Assembly: GCA_014281115.1 (NCBI GenBank)
Contig: JACONQ010000002.1
Coordinates: 62,001-126,000, forward strand
Source: Laburnicola sp. R22_1
Lineage: Eukaryota > Ascomycota > Dothideomycetes > Pleosporales > Didymosphaeriaceae
Reading direction: 5' to 3'
Length of the DNA: 64,000 nt
The position numbers and the translations under genes are program-made. Under the pieces are notes generated by a model that searched no databases, was not told where the DNA came from, and saw nothing but the letters and a program-made list of their open reading frames with translations. Positions 1-11,451 of this stretch are shown in pieces; the stretch's first letter is position 1; each line of letters opens with the position of its first letter.

Positions 1-1879
1 CCGCTTGGTGCTGGTCATAGTCGGAAAGACATAGTAGTCATAGTTGTCGTCCTTCCACTCTGAACTGTTATCTCCTGTATCCAATGATACATTATTTCCA
101 ATCGGTCGAATATACTCCCTGTCCAAGGAATCCTCGTCTGTGCTAAAATATATTCTATTATGGAAGTGAGTGATGGGAATGAGGTACCCGAGTATATCCA
201 GTTTCGCATCCGCAACTGGTCCGTAAGGATCTGCGTCGGACGGAGGACATGATAGTCCAGTAACTTCCCAGTGGTCCGATTTCGTTGCACCAATCCCTTT
301 GAAGTACACCGGTGCAACTATGGATGCCCATGACCAGGTTGGCGCATAATCCCTTGGCATCCGAGTGACTACCTTTTTCGTTTGCGATCTATATCGTACC
401 CAATTCAGAGACTCATTCAGGCCAGTACGCCACATTCCAGCAACATAATCGCTTTGTTGCAAAGGAAATCTCTTCGCAAGGCCCGCTATGGCAGGAAGTC
501 GGTCTCGGTCAAGGGTCATGTCGAGGCTGGTATAATCTTCAACAATACAACGCCATTGTGAGTTGAGAAGCTCGTTGTCTTTCACATCTTGCAGAACGCC
601 AAGGGTGCATTCGAGAAGGTATTTTTTGTTCTGCCACCCACATGAACATTCTGCCGTACCTAGTTCGGTACATTCCCACACCAACTCTGCATTGCCGCAA
701 TGCACTATTCGACGCGACAAGAGTCGCTCTTGTAGGGTCCATGCCCGGCGCTTCAGAGCGCTCCTGTTACGCAATATATTGCATTCTCCTATAACGGTCT
801 GCCCGGTGGCTGTTGTATATTGATATGAATGGTGAAACATTCTATACGCAGTTATCTTTTGAGCATCGCCTGCCTGGTCGTGTTGTGTAAATGTCGAAAG
901 ATTTCTTGGTTCCCACGTTTCTGAGGCGAAGAGACCAGCCGCTGAACTTGGTTCCCAGTCTGCCGCAAGTGTCAAAAATGCGTTAGAGTACACGTCTGCC
1001 ATGCGACTAGCTTCTCTTTCCCAGTCCTCTTGGTCACCTTGGATAATGCAAAGCGAGTCGATCCATAGGTACTGTATATCTAGTTCCCGTACAAGCTCGA
1101 TTGCCTGCCGAAAGGTCCTGGGAAATTTGGGGAGTGGAATGCCTAAACGATGAGATGCAATGTTGGTCTTAGTAGTGACGAGTCTCTGGAATTCAGTGTC
1201 CGGTGGTCCCCAACAGTGGCTTAGAGCGACATAACGGGCTGATTCTCCCTGGCTAATGTATAGTCTCGGGCTTGAGGAAGATGAGCCTACTTCAATTACG
1301 CGGGTTGGCAACCGGGGGTGATAATTCATATTGCATCGAATATGGCCAGCGCATTTCTGTAGCCATAATTTCATGTCTTTGGTTGCTGAACTTAGCGATG
1401 GCGATGTACGCCGCAAGTTCGTGTTGACAATAGGAACTGAGGTCCAGGGCGTCTCTACTGGAGGTTATTATACGGCCTAAAACACATGTTGCATTGTTGT
1501 ATCACTTACCACGCTCGGTATATAGACAATAACGGTATGTCTGCCCCGTAGATGTCTTTATTAAATCGACATATGAATCGACCTGCGCGTTAAGGCTAAT
1601 GCTGAGATCCTGGCTCTTTTCCCCCATTTTTTGCCAACGATGAGCAGCAATCTTCCTGACCAATTGACACCCCGTACATCCACGCCCGGCAGAAGTTTCA
1701 ACGATCGCGAAGTGAACCGATCCTTCAATAAGCCTGCAAGACCCAGAGTCGGACCTCAAATCGCCGCAGATACCGCAAGGCTCGCTGTTCCGCCCCTGTT
1801 GGCCAAGCACCTGCACCGAGAGGCCCTGGTCATCGGATCCGGCTCCAGCATCCGGAGTGTCCAGGTCTCGGGGCTCCAT
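1..1879 (-). CDS. HET-domain (heterokaryon incompatibility) protein, C-terminus beyond window
   Basis: HET proteins act in fungal non-self recognition and trigger cell death after fusion of incompatible hyphae. Two exons are visible: 1879-1510, then an intron at 1509-1458 (52 nt, GTAAGT...CAG), then 1457 down to base 1, still open at the window edge. Exon 2 reads without a stop and carries the family's core motifs in order: LPTRVIEVG, YVALSHCWG, YLWIDSLCIIQ followed by DWEREASRMADVYSNA, RAWTLQERLLSRR-type (seen as RAWTLQERLLSRRI), and late PTWSWASI. A Cys-rich N-terminus (CGICGDL, GCTGCQL, then WLQKCAGHIRCN) precedes the HET core, as in many fungal HET proteins. Start chosen at the ATG reading MEPRDLD (1879); an in-frame upstream extension exists to 2059 but looks like 5' leader. 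The partner and specificity cannot be inferred. The 3' end lies outside the window. Confidence 0.93.
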
Positions 1880-2644
1880 ATCGCGGGTCAAACGCCGATG
1901 CGATGAACAAGAAACGCGGGGGAAAATCGAAGAAAAAGAGGGAAAATGCTGAGAAGGGAAGGCTGAGATCAATATTTTGGCAGCCACGACAAAAGCGTCT
2001 AACCCGTTTAGGCAACAACCCAACACAGCCTGCTCAGCCTTGCAGGCAATTACGGCCAATGTGCCTCCAGTAAGACGGAGTCAATGTTTGCCTCTGGCAT
2101 AGATATTTCTTTGCGTTTTCGCCTTGAGCCAAGATCTTTATGTGCCAGTTTATCTTAATGCGCAACATTTAGATATCAAAAGGTATATACTTAATCACTG
2201 CGGTCTCGTTAGCTCGCTGCTAACTTATTGTATTCTCTGCGTGGACACTAACGCTTAGTATAGTTAAGGCTGGATTACAAGGTGCGAGCTAATTATTTCC
2301 AGGCGATACCACTGCATGTAGGTTTTAGTGCTAAGGAAGTTTTTCCTATACAGCCCAGAGTTGCATAAAATCTATAGGAGAGAATGGGGTGTGAAGGGCG
2401 AGTGAGATGGTATATCTTTTTGTTAAAGGAGGGTTAAGCTTTGAATGAATGCACGTTGTGTATATATATATATATCTGTATATCTGTATAAAAGCGTCGC
2501 CTAGAGACAAAGGTATCACATCCCACCCCCCCCAAAAAAAAAGCACCAATGTAGTCCAGCCCCAGCCCCAGCCCAACCAACTCCCAACTCCCCACCCACA
2601 ACCCACCTCCACCCCTCTAAAAAGCCCCCTCCTCTAAAAGCCCC
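1880..2644. other. Intergenic, 5' of HET gene and 3' of DUF3433 gene
   Basis: No gene is supported here. It holds a short TA microsatellite near 2461-2476, a C-run followed by an A-run near 2526-2540, and CCCAGCCC-type low-complexity sequence near 2560-2640 next to the 3' end of the DUF3433 gene. Confidence 0.6.
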
Positions 2645-5342
2645 CTAATAATGCTCCCACGACCCAATCGCATGACCCTGCACCCTCGTCTTCGCCCAAT
2701 CCACCCCATACTCATACCCCGCCAACACCTCCTCCTCATCAATGCCCAAATGATCATCCCCATCCCTCCCCATAAACCAACCCAACGCATACTGCTTCCC
2801 CACCCTCTCCAAATGCCGCGTCATGGCCCCACTATCCAACGTCTCCGTCCCCACAAAATTAACCAACATCTTACTCTGATGGATAAACGCCAGCACGCTC
2901 GCCATGGTGCCAATCTGCCGCGGCATGAACTTGTGCGACCGGTGCGTGTACACGGCGGTCGCGACGCCGACGAGGAAGATGATGATGGCGAGCGAGAGCG
3001 CGAGCGAGCACCAGAAGGCGCGGAAGGTTTGGTCCGTGTTGGCGCGGTCGTGGGCGTCGTCCTCTGGGGAGGGGGTGTCGTTGCCGGATTGGCCGGGGAC
3101 GAATTTTTGGCCGTCGATGGTCGAGAAGGAGGAGACGCAGACGGTGAGGATTTCGGCGAGGATGGAGCCGAGGGCGACGAGGGCGACGAGGTAGTGCCGG
3201 TTGAGGAGGGCTTGGATCGGGAGGAGGATCGGGTTGGTGCCCGTGTAGTCGAGGGTTAGGGTTTTGGGAGGGGCGCGGCGTTGCGCGAGGATGTGGTAGG
3301 GTTCGAGGGTGCGGATGTCGTTGTTCATCGTGTTCCAGAGGAGTTTGATGAAGGTGGCCAGGGCGGTCAGGAGGAAGGGCAGTTTCTCCGTGACGACCTG
3401 GACGGGCTTCACGAAGAGGAAGACGGGGAGCATGGCAGCGAAGCAAATGAGGTAACAGATGTACGGTATGCCGGCCCTGAGGCGAAGCATAAGCGGCCGC
3501 GGATCGGATCCCGTGTCTGGAATCTTTTCTGTGCTGTTGCGAATGTATTCACCCTGCCACAACGAGCTCTTGTGCAGGATATAACGTCGATGGCGAAGTT
3601 GTTTGTGTATCTTTCCCTGCGGCGCAGTGTCCAAGCCGCGGAAATCGGCTAGAATGTGGCTTCTTGTAGCCATGGCTGCGACGCCGGCGATTCCCTGGGG
3701 ATTCGAAAGTAGCCCACTCTTTCTTCTCATCTCGCGCATGAGAACGATGCCCAAGATGGCGACTATAACTAGACAGCCTGTGACAGACCTTGACCAGATC
3801 GGTTCAATACGGATGCTTTTCCAACTGTCTGCATCTCGCTCTTCTTGCTTGGGATACATCTCGACGGACGCCGATTGGAGCACAGGCACCAAGCTGCTAG
3901 CTATGAGTGTAGCCAAAGATACGTAGATGACTGCATACTGCTTGTGTCTTAAAGCTCGCAAAGGCACCAGCCAGCTCATAAAGGTGAGGTAATCCATGTT
4001 CAGGGACTCGCCTGCCTTGGCGCCACCTGGCTTGGAAAGTTGGTAATATGGCTCTAATCGCTTGACCTCATAATCGACAATTTGCCACATAATGCCGTAA
4101 ATAACGAAAAACAAGACGGGTGCGTACTTCCAGGTGAAGTACACCAGGACTGATAACTCTTGCGGTTTCCGGAACTTCTTCAGCCCTCCTTCATGGTCAT
4201 CACTAGGCTCATTTACGGATCGTCTGATTGAGAGTTGGCAGAGAAATTCTTGTAGTCCTGCTAGAGCAAGCGCAACGAAGACAAGGAATGAGAGCCACGG
4301 CCAGCCCATAGCCCATGGTCGCCAAGATGGCATGTCGGGATCTAACGCTTGGTCAGCTTCTGCACTGCTTTTCATTCTGCGTCCGTCACTCACCAGGAGG
4401 AAAAAAGTAACTCTTCTCATTGTTGTCGTCCCGGCCTGGAACGAGGGAGCTCCGGCTATCAAAGGCGTTGCCGGGTCCAGTCAAATCGCTAATATCAATG
4501 GGAATCTCTGTGGCTACAATACCACCCGTCTTCTCCGCCTCCATCTGCGCATCTTTGGCCACGACATCAATTATGTGTGAATCAGAAAGCCTCCGCCTAA
4601 GCCCACGTGTGTTTTCTTCTTCGGCCTGCACAGTTTGGGGCATGAACGGCACTTCCACGACAGAAGCCATACCCGCCCCAAGCTGCGCCTCCAGTCTCTC
4701 ATATTCCGCAGCGTACCCGGCCTCGTTGAGATCACGCTGAGCCTCAATTGCATCCGCCGTCCTCGCCAGCTTCTTCAAGGGCATCCCCCCGTCGAAGCCA
4801 CTCAAATCATAACCCACCGGCTCGTCCGCCTCCTCGACTCGTTGCAATCGCCGTCTGCCGGGGCCCCGCTCCTCATCTTCCAGCCTGTTGTATTTTCCGC
4901 CTCTTGCCCTTCCACTGCGGAGCGAGGTAAGGCGGTTCAAGAGCCGCTCGGTGCCGCTCCTGCCCAGCAACGATGGCTGAGAGCCCGTCGGGCTGAAGGG
5001 GTCGGGCAACGGATTGTACGAGGTATCGTCGGAAAAGGACGGCGGCGCCGGGGGACGAGGTATGCGGTACGATGGTTCTGAGGCGGGGACAAGAGGCGAG
5101 GGAAACGAGGTGCGCCGCGACACGGACGGCGTGTCGACGGGACTGATTGAAGCAACCGAAGGCGGACGAGACGGGAAGAGCTGTGAGAGTCGGTCGGACC
5201 CGGATGTGTTCTTTCGCGTCAGCGGCGTCCCGCTGCCGACTGCGGGCGATCCGGCGCGCAGAGCGGTGGGAACATGGTGGCCGGATGTGTTTCTGGACAC
5301 GGCGGGAGAACCCACGCGCAGCGGAGACGGCACCTCCTCCAT
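2645..5342 (-). CDS. DUF3433 multi-pass membrane protein
   Basis: Fungal-specific integral membrane protein of unknown function. Exon 1 is 5342-4394 and exon 2 is 4341-2645. The intron 4393-4342 (52 nt) has donor GTGAGT, branch GCTGAC and acceptor TTAG, and joins ...SYFFPP to DPDMPSW. The N-terminal ~320 residues are Ser/Pro-rich and disordered (cytosolic tail). The remainder contains two copies of the DUF3433 module. Copy 1 has YFTWKYAPVLFFVIYG, then DYEVKRLEPYYQLSKPGGA. Copy 2 has ATFIKLLWNTMNND, then IRTLEPYHILAQRRAP. Each is followed by hydrophobic spans such as LVALGSILAEILTVCV. The end is KTRVQGHAIGSWEHY, then stop. Upstream of 5342 the frame stays open to ~5490 without an ATG, and encodes two LEKH repeats if translation began further upstream. 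The 5' end is therefore the least certain part. Length (~850 aa) is on the short side for the family. Confidence 0.88.
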
Positions 5343-5344
5343 AG

Positions 5345-6929
5345 CCACCTGTTGCGCGCCAATCCAGCCCGTCGAAGATGGCGTCGATTTGAGCGATTCC
5401 AGGTGCTTTTCCAGGTGCTTTTCCAGGCGCTCGCTCCCACGCAAAAGACAGGCGCTATTAGGAGAAACGACGGCTCGATTCCAGGAGCTACTTCAGCTGA
5501 AAGACGCTCGCGGTCCAGCAACGCGCCGGCTTCAGCCTCGTCGCATGCCAGGTCGGCAAGCCGCCACCACAGGCCCAACGAGCGGCTCGCCTATCAGCCT
5601 GCCTCCGTGCCTCTTTGCGACCAGCACGCTGCAGCACGCAGGCACACAGTCGCACAAGCAAGCGCAATGTTGCGTGTCGTGGAGGCCGCCCGAGCCAAGC
5701 GCGGAGATAGCGGGCGTCGCGTAGGTGTTTGCCAGAAGGTGGATTGCAAACAGGCAGAGGATCGTCCAAAGGTCGTTGAGCAGAGTCGCGGTATGGTAGA
5801 GCAGACACGGTCGTCTTTGAAGCCGTGTCAAACAGCGAGAAACAGGAATTGTGTTGTTGCATGTGTGCTGGTGCTAAGAATACGACACAGCCGCATTCGA
5901 GGCACCACTGGCAGGCGAATACGGGGAGGAGTATTGGGGGCGGAGTCTGGGGCGGCCCGTCGCACGCCCAGTCCCGCGAAGTCCAGCATCACTGGATGGC
6001 GAAGCGCGCATGGTGCGCGTTATTGGAGTCGACATGTCGTCGAGGAGGTGGAAGGCTCGAAGATGCTTTTGCAGCTGGAAAGATGCCCCCATTAGCTCGT
6101 TAATGCGGGCCAATGAAGCCCCGAGTACATATACCCCCGCTTGCTTCGGTCTGACGGCTGTAGTGTACCGTCAGCCTGGTCCATTTGGAGCTACGACGTA
6201 TAAGCTTTTGCATCCTTTTGCAGAGGCTTGTGCGCTGAGCCTGACGAATTGGTGTTAGATGCTGACAAGGCGCAGATACACGGCTGGCTGTGGAGGAGGT
6301 CACGAGACTGCCTCAAACCCGTGGACCCGTGGACATGCATCGGGGACATTTCGAAATCATTATCGAGAATAGAGTGCAGAAATGTGTCGCGAGCATACAG
6401 ACACTCCATCCAGGGCTCCCAACGTTTCTTCCCAGGCAGGCCCGTGCATCGCGCAACTTCCTCCTATGGTACCGTACCTAGGTCATGCAAAGAAGAAACT
6501 CACCGGCCTCTCTTCAATCTGATCCCCCCTCCAAGGTTATTCCGAAAAAAAAACATCCGGCGTCTAAGGAGAGCAAAAGCAAACCCGCCGCCCCAAGCAA
6601 TTCAATTCATCCAAAAAGTCTCCGCAAAGTCTCCACCCGAGCCAAACCGCCCAAACACACCATGATACGAACCCAAACCCTCATATAGATCAACATTCAT
6701 CCCCTCCCTCCCAACGCACACCTCCTAATCCATCTTCTCTCCAGTACGATAATCCCCCTCGAACAAACTCCACCACCATCACCACCACCATCACCACCAC
6801 CACCACCATGACCAATCCCCCCCACCATCAGCGCCCTCAACAGCGCCTTCTTCGAGTACGTCCAATCCCTCATATTCCCACCCAACAACTCCCACCCTAA
6901 TCCAATACCTTCCCAACCTAGTTCAGTAG
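5345..6929. other. Intergenic between DUF3433 gene and methyltransferase remnant
   Basis: No convincing coding region on either strand. The near part (5345-6110) is presumably the promoter and 5' leader of the DUF3433 gene; it contains short tandem units of CCAGGTGCTTTT near 5400-5430. Around 6778-6810 there is a CAC/CAT trinucleotide tract. Several 60-150-codon open frames here have no conserved features and look fortuitous. Confidence 0.5.
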
Positions 6930-7374
6930 CCACATCAGCCTACAACGAGCCCTGGGTCCGCGCCCTAGGACAGCAGCTAACTCGCTTCGCTTCCTCACCA
7001 CCCACATGGAGTGGATCGCGGAGCCCAACCCACAAGGCTGGAAAGTGCTCGACTACGCGTGCGGCAACGGCCTTGTCTCCATGGTGAGTGAGGCCGGGGG
7101 GCCTTTGATGAGCCGTTCGGGCTGGCCTCTCCCTTCTCTCTCGCGCGCACGTGCTCTTTCTTTCTAACCGCTCACACAGGCCCTGCCCCCCGCCTCCACG
7201 CTCCTAGCCATCGACGTCTCGCCCCAAATAAATAATATCCCAATACAACGCCACCGCCACCGCCCCCGCCCTCCGCTTCTCCCTCTCAACCTCAAATCAC
7301 CAAATCCAAAAGCGCGGCGTGGCGTGGTCGAGGATTTTCTCCAAGCGGACCACCAGCACGAGCATGATCTGATA

Positions 7375-7862
7375 GTTCCGTTAATTAGGGGATATCTTAG
7401 CACCTCTCTGAAATTCGCCCCACCCACTTTTTCACACGTTTTTAAAAGTTAATATTATTACTACATTATTATATAGCATATAAATTCTTAAAAAGGTGCT
7501 TTTTTATATATAGAATTTAAATTTTCTTAAATTTTCTTGCTATCTCCTTATGTTAATAAGATATAGGTAGTTACTTTTATCTAATCTCTTATCTACAATC
7601 CCCTAATTTTTAGAAACGCACGGGCTATCTGCTTTTACTAGCCTTTTAGTACTATCTAATAAGAAATTAGATAGAAGCAACTACCTACATCTTATTAATG
7701 TAAGGAAATAGTAAGAAAATTTAAGAAAATTTAAATTTGTATATAAAAAAGCACCCTTTTAAAAATCTATATGCTATGCGATAACGTAGTAATAATATTA
7801 AAAATAGGTGGGTAGTAGGCGAATTTCAGAGGGGTGCCAAGATATCCCCCAATTAACAGAAC
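7375..7862. mobile_element. Palindromic MITE (fold-back, ~220-bp terminal inverted repeats)
   Basis: The left arm (7375 to ~7595) and right arm (~7660 to 7862) are near-perfect reverse complements; outermost bases are GTTCCGTTAATTAGGGG on the left and the complement of GTTCTGTTAATTGGGGG on the right. The mismatches are mostly transitions. The element is flanked by TA at 7373-7374 and 7863-7864, and the bases outside the TA also pair (CTGA/TCAG). It is AT-rich and has no coding capacity, so it is non-autonomous. TA target and size fit a Tc1/mariner/pogo-mobilised MITE. It is inserted in the methyltransferase remnant. Confidence 0.85.
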
Positions 7863-7871
7863 TATCAGATA

Positions 7872-9997
7872 CCCTGTCTCGGCAGTCAATGCGCACCGTC
7901 ACTCAATGCGCAACCCCAACGTAATCGCTCAGCCAGCAATATGAGGCTATAGAGCTCTACACAAAAGCTTTTATCGCGAGATTTTCTAGAGTTGGCTTCT
8001 CATAGAGCTATAGATGATTGCTAGCTAGTCAGATTATAGATATCTGCTTGGTGTTCTGATTATAAGGCCACAGCGCGATGATGGCGTTGATGGCGCAGAT
8101 GCCGCCGCATCAACGCGTACAGGTGCTGGCGTAGATTTCTTCCTCTTTGTAACTGTATGAGTAGCTTTTGAAGCTTTCTGACTTCCCTTTTTGGCAATTT
8201 TGAGACGTTTTTGAAGTTGTTGTTGAGTCTTGCGAGCCTGTTGACGGAGGCGTCGCTCAGCAGCTTGATCAGCTTTCTCCTTGGCGCGCGCATCTCTGGC
8301 TGCTGCCCGCTCAACGCGCTTCTCCTGCTGTAAACGAGCTTTAAGCTGTTTATTAGCTATATGGATCTCTTGCTGCTGAGCTTTTTGGAGTTGTAACTGT
8401 TGTTTTTCAGCCTCCTGCTGGCTGAGCGAGTTACGCGCCCTCTGTACGCGGGCAGGTGACCAGAAAACTGCTCCTCCATGCCACTCCTTAGGTTGCTCTA
8501 AGGGCAGAGTCTTGCCTTTTGTTTGACGCCGTTTCTGGTTTGCAAGAGCTTCTCGGAGACCCTTATTTTCATGCTCTAGGAGCTGCTTTTGTACAGAGAT
8601 TGAGTGTATCGTCTGGCTCAGCTTACGCGACTCCTCAGTCGCGATATCCTTCACAGTGGAGCGTAACAGTCGCTCTATTTTACGCCAATCTGACGCGCTA
8701 AGTACTGAGGTAGAGCTCACTGGTGATTCTGGCTCTGGCAGAGTCTCTTTGTTAAACCTTTTGAGGATAGGCGTTGGATCTGGCGGCGAGATACCTGTAC
8801 ACTCAAAAGCTTTGGTAATCAACTGCGGCGTAACTGACGTCGTCCAGGCCTTCCAGAATAGCGTAAAGAAGTCTCTTTTGGCGATTGTTGACAGTCCTTG
8901 GCTCCTATACAGGTATCCGGAGAGCTCGTCAGAGTAGGCAGCTGAGAGAGACTTAAATACGCAGACGTCAAGAGGCTGCAGCGTATGAGTCGCATGAGGG
9001 GGAAATATCGCAAGGAGGATCTTATTCTGATCGCAGTAGTTGATAAAATCCATAGTAACGTGAGATCCATGCCCATCAAGGACTAGGAGTCGCCACTGCC
9101 GTCAAGCCTTCTCCTTTGTACAGCGATCAAACACCTGTTTAAGCAATTAAAGCCCTATCTCATTGTTTGACCATCCAGAGGTTGATGAGGTGATAAAGAC
9201 TCTGTGAGAATTAACGTTAATTTCTTCAACCCAGCTTGATTGTAGAGTCGCGGCGTCAGATCGATAGATTAGCGCTGGATCAACAGTAGATCCGTCGGCG
9301 CATATACATGCGATGAGCGAGATCCACTTACGGCTGCCGTCCTGTATAGATTGCCTTACTTGGCGACTCTCATATAGAGGCCTATCGAAGATCCTTTTTG
9401 AGCGGCTAGTGATACCAAGGAGGAAGCCTTTCTCGTCCATATTGTACGTATGCTGAGGCTCTACACTATACTCTGTAATTTTCTTGTGTAGAAGCTCAAA
9501 GTAGAGCCTGTATTTTGCCTCTGAATCAGCCTTGTGGCGATTGCTGTCAAGCCTAGTCGTCCATCGTGAGATTAAGGAGTCGGGGTTGCGCCTAACAAAG
9601 CGATCAACCTAGGACATGCTGACGTCTCTTTTTGCCATGTAGGAAGCAAAATTTTGTATTATCTGCTGTGTAGGAGGAAGGCCACGCTTAGTAAGGTAGG
9701 TGATATATTGTAGAAGCCCCTTTTCTTGTTGTGGATGGAGTAGACGACGTGTACTATCAGTGATAGTACGCGCCTGCGTGACGCGTTGGTGCCTGCGCGT
9801 TAACGTAGAGCGTACAACACCAAATTCTTTGGCGATTTTATTGTATGATAAAAATTCTCCTGGTTCTTGCGCTTTGATTGCTGCTATCGCGGCGTTAATT
9901 GGGTCCATATTGGTGGAGTTGGGGCGCGTCAAAGTTGGGGCGCGTCATGTTGGGGTTGCGCATTGAGTGACGGTGCGCATTGACTGCCGAGACAGGG
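7872..9997. mobile_element. Fot/pogo-type DNA transposon, complete ends (2126 bp)
   Basis: Perfect 49-bp terminal inverted repeats: 7872-7920 and its reverse complement at 9949-9997. Each starts CCCTGTCTCGGCAGTC. The TA target duplication is at 7870-7871 and 9998-9999. The TIR contains the decamer TCAATGCGCA twice, and just inside the right TIR GTTGGGGCGCGTCA occurs twice (about 9917-9945), candidate transposase-binding iterons. It carries one transposase gene on the minus strand. It landed 6 bp from the MITE end inside the methyltransferase remnant. Confidence 0.95.
8034..9908 (-). pseudogene. Fot/pogo transposase, inactivated by stop codons
   Basis: DDE-superfamily cut-and-paste transposase of a Fot-like pogo element. 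It starts MDPINAAIAAIKAQ at 9908 with a psq-type helix-turn-helix (YNKIAKEFGVVRSTLTRRHQ), then a CENP-B-like DNA-binding region. The DDE_1 catalytic core shows D1 in YNMDEKGFLLG, D2 in LLVLDGHGSH and D3 in HTLQPLDVCVFK. A Gln/Lys/Arg-rich coiled tail follows and ends SRYL at 8034. At least three in-frame stops break it: TAG near 9611 (Trp in the sister element), TAA near 9147 and TGA near 9102. All can be explained by C-to-T or G-to-A transitions. The catalytic triad is still present, but the protein cannot be made full length. Confidence 0.9.
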
Positions 9998-10406
9998 TAG
10001 CCTTCCCAAGGCCAGCGAATTCTCCAACTTCGACATCGCCATCCTATCCCTAGCCCTGCATGCACCACGTCGCCTCCCCACCCCTGCTGATGCAAAACCT
10101 CGCACAGCGCGCGGTCCCCGGTGGGGTGGTGGTGGTGGTGGTGTATCGATTGGGTAGGCAATCACTCGCACCCGCACGCGCATGCATGCACACCACGACG
10201 CGGCCTCGGCCGCTCAGTCGCATCTGGTTTCCCTATCCGCAGCCCCAACAATCACGCACCACGGCTTCACCGCGGGAGAAATGCGCGACATGTTCACCCA
10301 AGCGGGGCTGCGCGACTTCGCGGTGCGGCTGCTTCCGGAGCGGTCCGAGGTTCCGGGGTGGGGGATGAATCGGGTGGTTTTTGCGAGGGGGCGACTCCCC
10401 TTGTGA

Positions 10407-11451
10407 GGTGGTGGGTAGGCTAGGCTAGGGTAGTGAATGAAGCACGTCTATGTTGTATCTGGGGACGTTGTTGTATTCATGGACAAGGAAGTAGGTGAGA
10501 TGATGGTTTGGGTGCTTAAAATAACTGCTGCATATGGGCTTCCTTATAGCCGATAGGCGTTTAAGCCTGACATAGTTCCGCCATGTTTTGTAAAATGGGT
10601 CCGATATCTTCGTGCAATATCTGTGTTCATAATCACTCGGTGATATAGTAAGAGGAGGTGCATGTCTCCGACCGAACCTTGGAAGTGCGGCTACATACTC
10701 TATAATCGTGGTCGTGCTAAGCCCAACTCCAAGCTAGCCAAAACAAGGTAAGCTTCGCGTCTGTAGCATTCACTCCCACGCACCCCCTCACACTCACACT
10801 AATGCCTCAGAAATGCCTGCCACTGAAACCTCCCCTCCATCTCAAACACACAAAATCCAAGCACAGCACATTAAAGGACACTTTCTATGGGCTCAAATGA
10901 CTTATACAATATAACACAGAATTTCAAACGTAGTGATTCCACATAACTTCATTCGCGAGGCCACTCCACCAGACAAAAGCTGCCACATGGCGCTCCTATC
11001 CTCGCAGTACGTAAACCTCCAAATAGAAAACAAGGTGGAAACAACTGACTCGCGCTAAGCGCATATCTCTGTGACTGCTTCACTACGCGGCGCCGAACAT
11101 GCAAGAAACCGAGTTGGAGACGAAACTTCAACAGTTCAACACGCCGCGCAAAGCTATCCCAACTCCAGATGGAGACTTCGAGTCTGGAATCTCACCTTTC
11201 AAAGTCTTGTCATCGTCGCCAAAACTGTGACTTATCCTCTCTTCCATATTCTTCGCACCTAAATTCCCTTTCGTTCTCTCCTGATAGCGCATGTTGGGCT
11301 GTCCATGTGTCAGGTACTCGCCGCTTGTAACTTTCAAGACCGCTGCCTTTCCATTTCTTGTATCTGATTTGTATCCAGCGATCACCTTGGCTTACTCCAG
11401 GCATACAATGAGTCATCCTCGTGCACTTCAACGTCGGTGAACTACTCGAGA
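10407..11451. other. Intergenic
   Basis: No gene is supported. It holds the 3' flanks of the methyltransferase remnant and of the RD-rich gene. Short open frames lack conserved features. Confidence 0.5.

Larger units (their letters stand above)
6930..10406 (+). pseudogene. Class I SAM-dependent methyltransferase remnant, split by two transposons
   Basis: The left half (about 6930-7372) contains motif I as VLDYACGNGLVSM, preceded by MEWIAEPNPQGWK, then an intron at 7084-7179 (GTGAGT...CAG) and the post-I strand LLAIDVSPQ. The right half (9998-10406) contains FDIAILSLALH, a PGGVVVVV strand and a C-terminus GFTAGEMRDMFTQAGLRDF ending LLPERSEVPGW...RLPL and stop. This order is typical of fungal methyltransferases of the type-11/12 class. 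The gene is dead. A 488-bp MITE and a 2126-bp pogo element sit in the middle, and frameshifts occur near 7015, 7230, 10065 and 10140. Dropping both insertions with one TA each leaves the junction in a single frame from VEDFLQADHQHEHDL into the right half. The substrate is not inferable. Confidence 0.82.

Noticed and set aside
1880..2059. 60-residue N-terminal extension of the HET protein
   Set aside because: Open by chance, hydrophobic and Cys/Phe-rich; the ATG at 1879 is the more natural start, although it is not excluded.
2651..3926. Several open frames on the plus strand opposite the DUF3433 gene
   Set aside because: They are antisense shadows of GC-rich coding sequence; the minus strand carries the recognisable DUF3433 motifs.
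5488..5862. Upstream exon for the DUF3433 gene or a separate small gene
   Set aside because: Open minus-strand frames exist, but no splice pair joins them convincingly to the gene and there is no conserved sequence.
10060..10420. Independent small genes to the right of the first pogo element
   Set aside because: The frames are pieces of the methyltransferase remnant in different phases caused by frameshifts.
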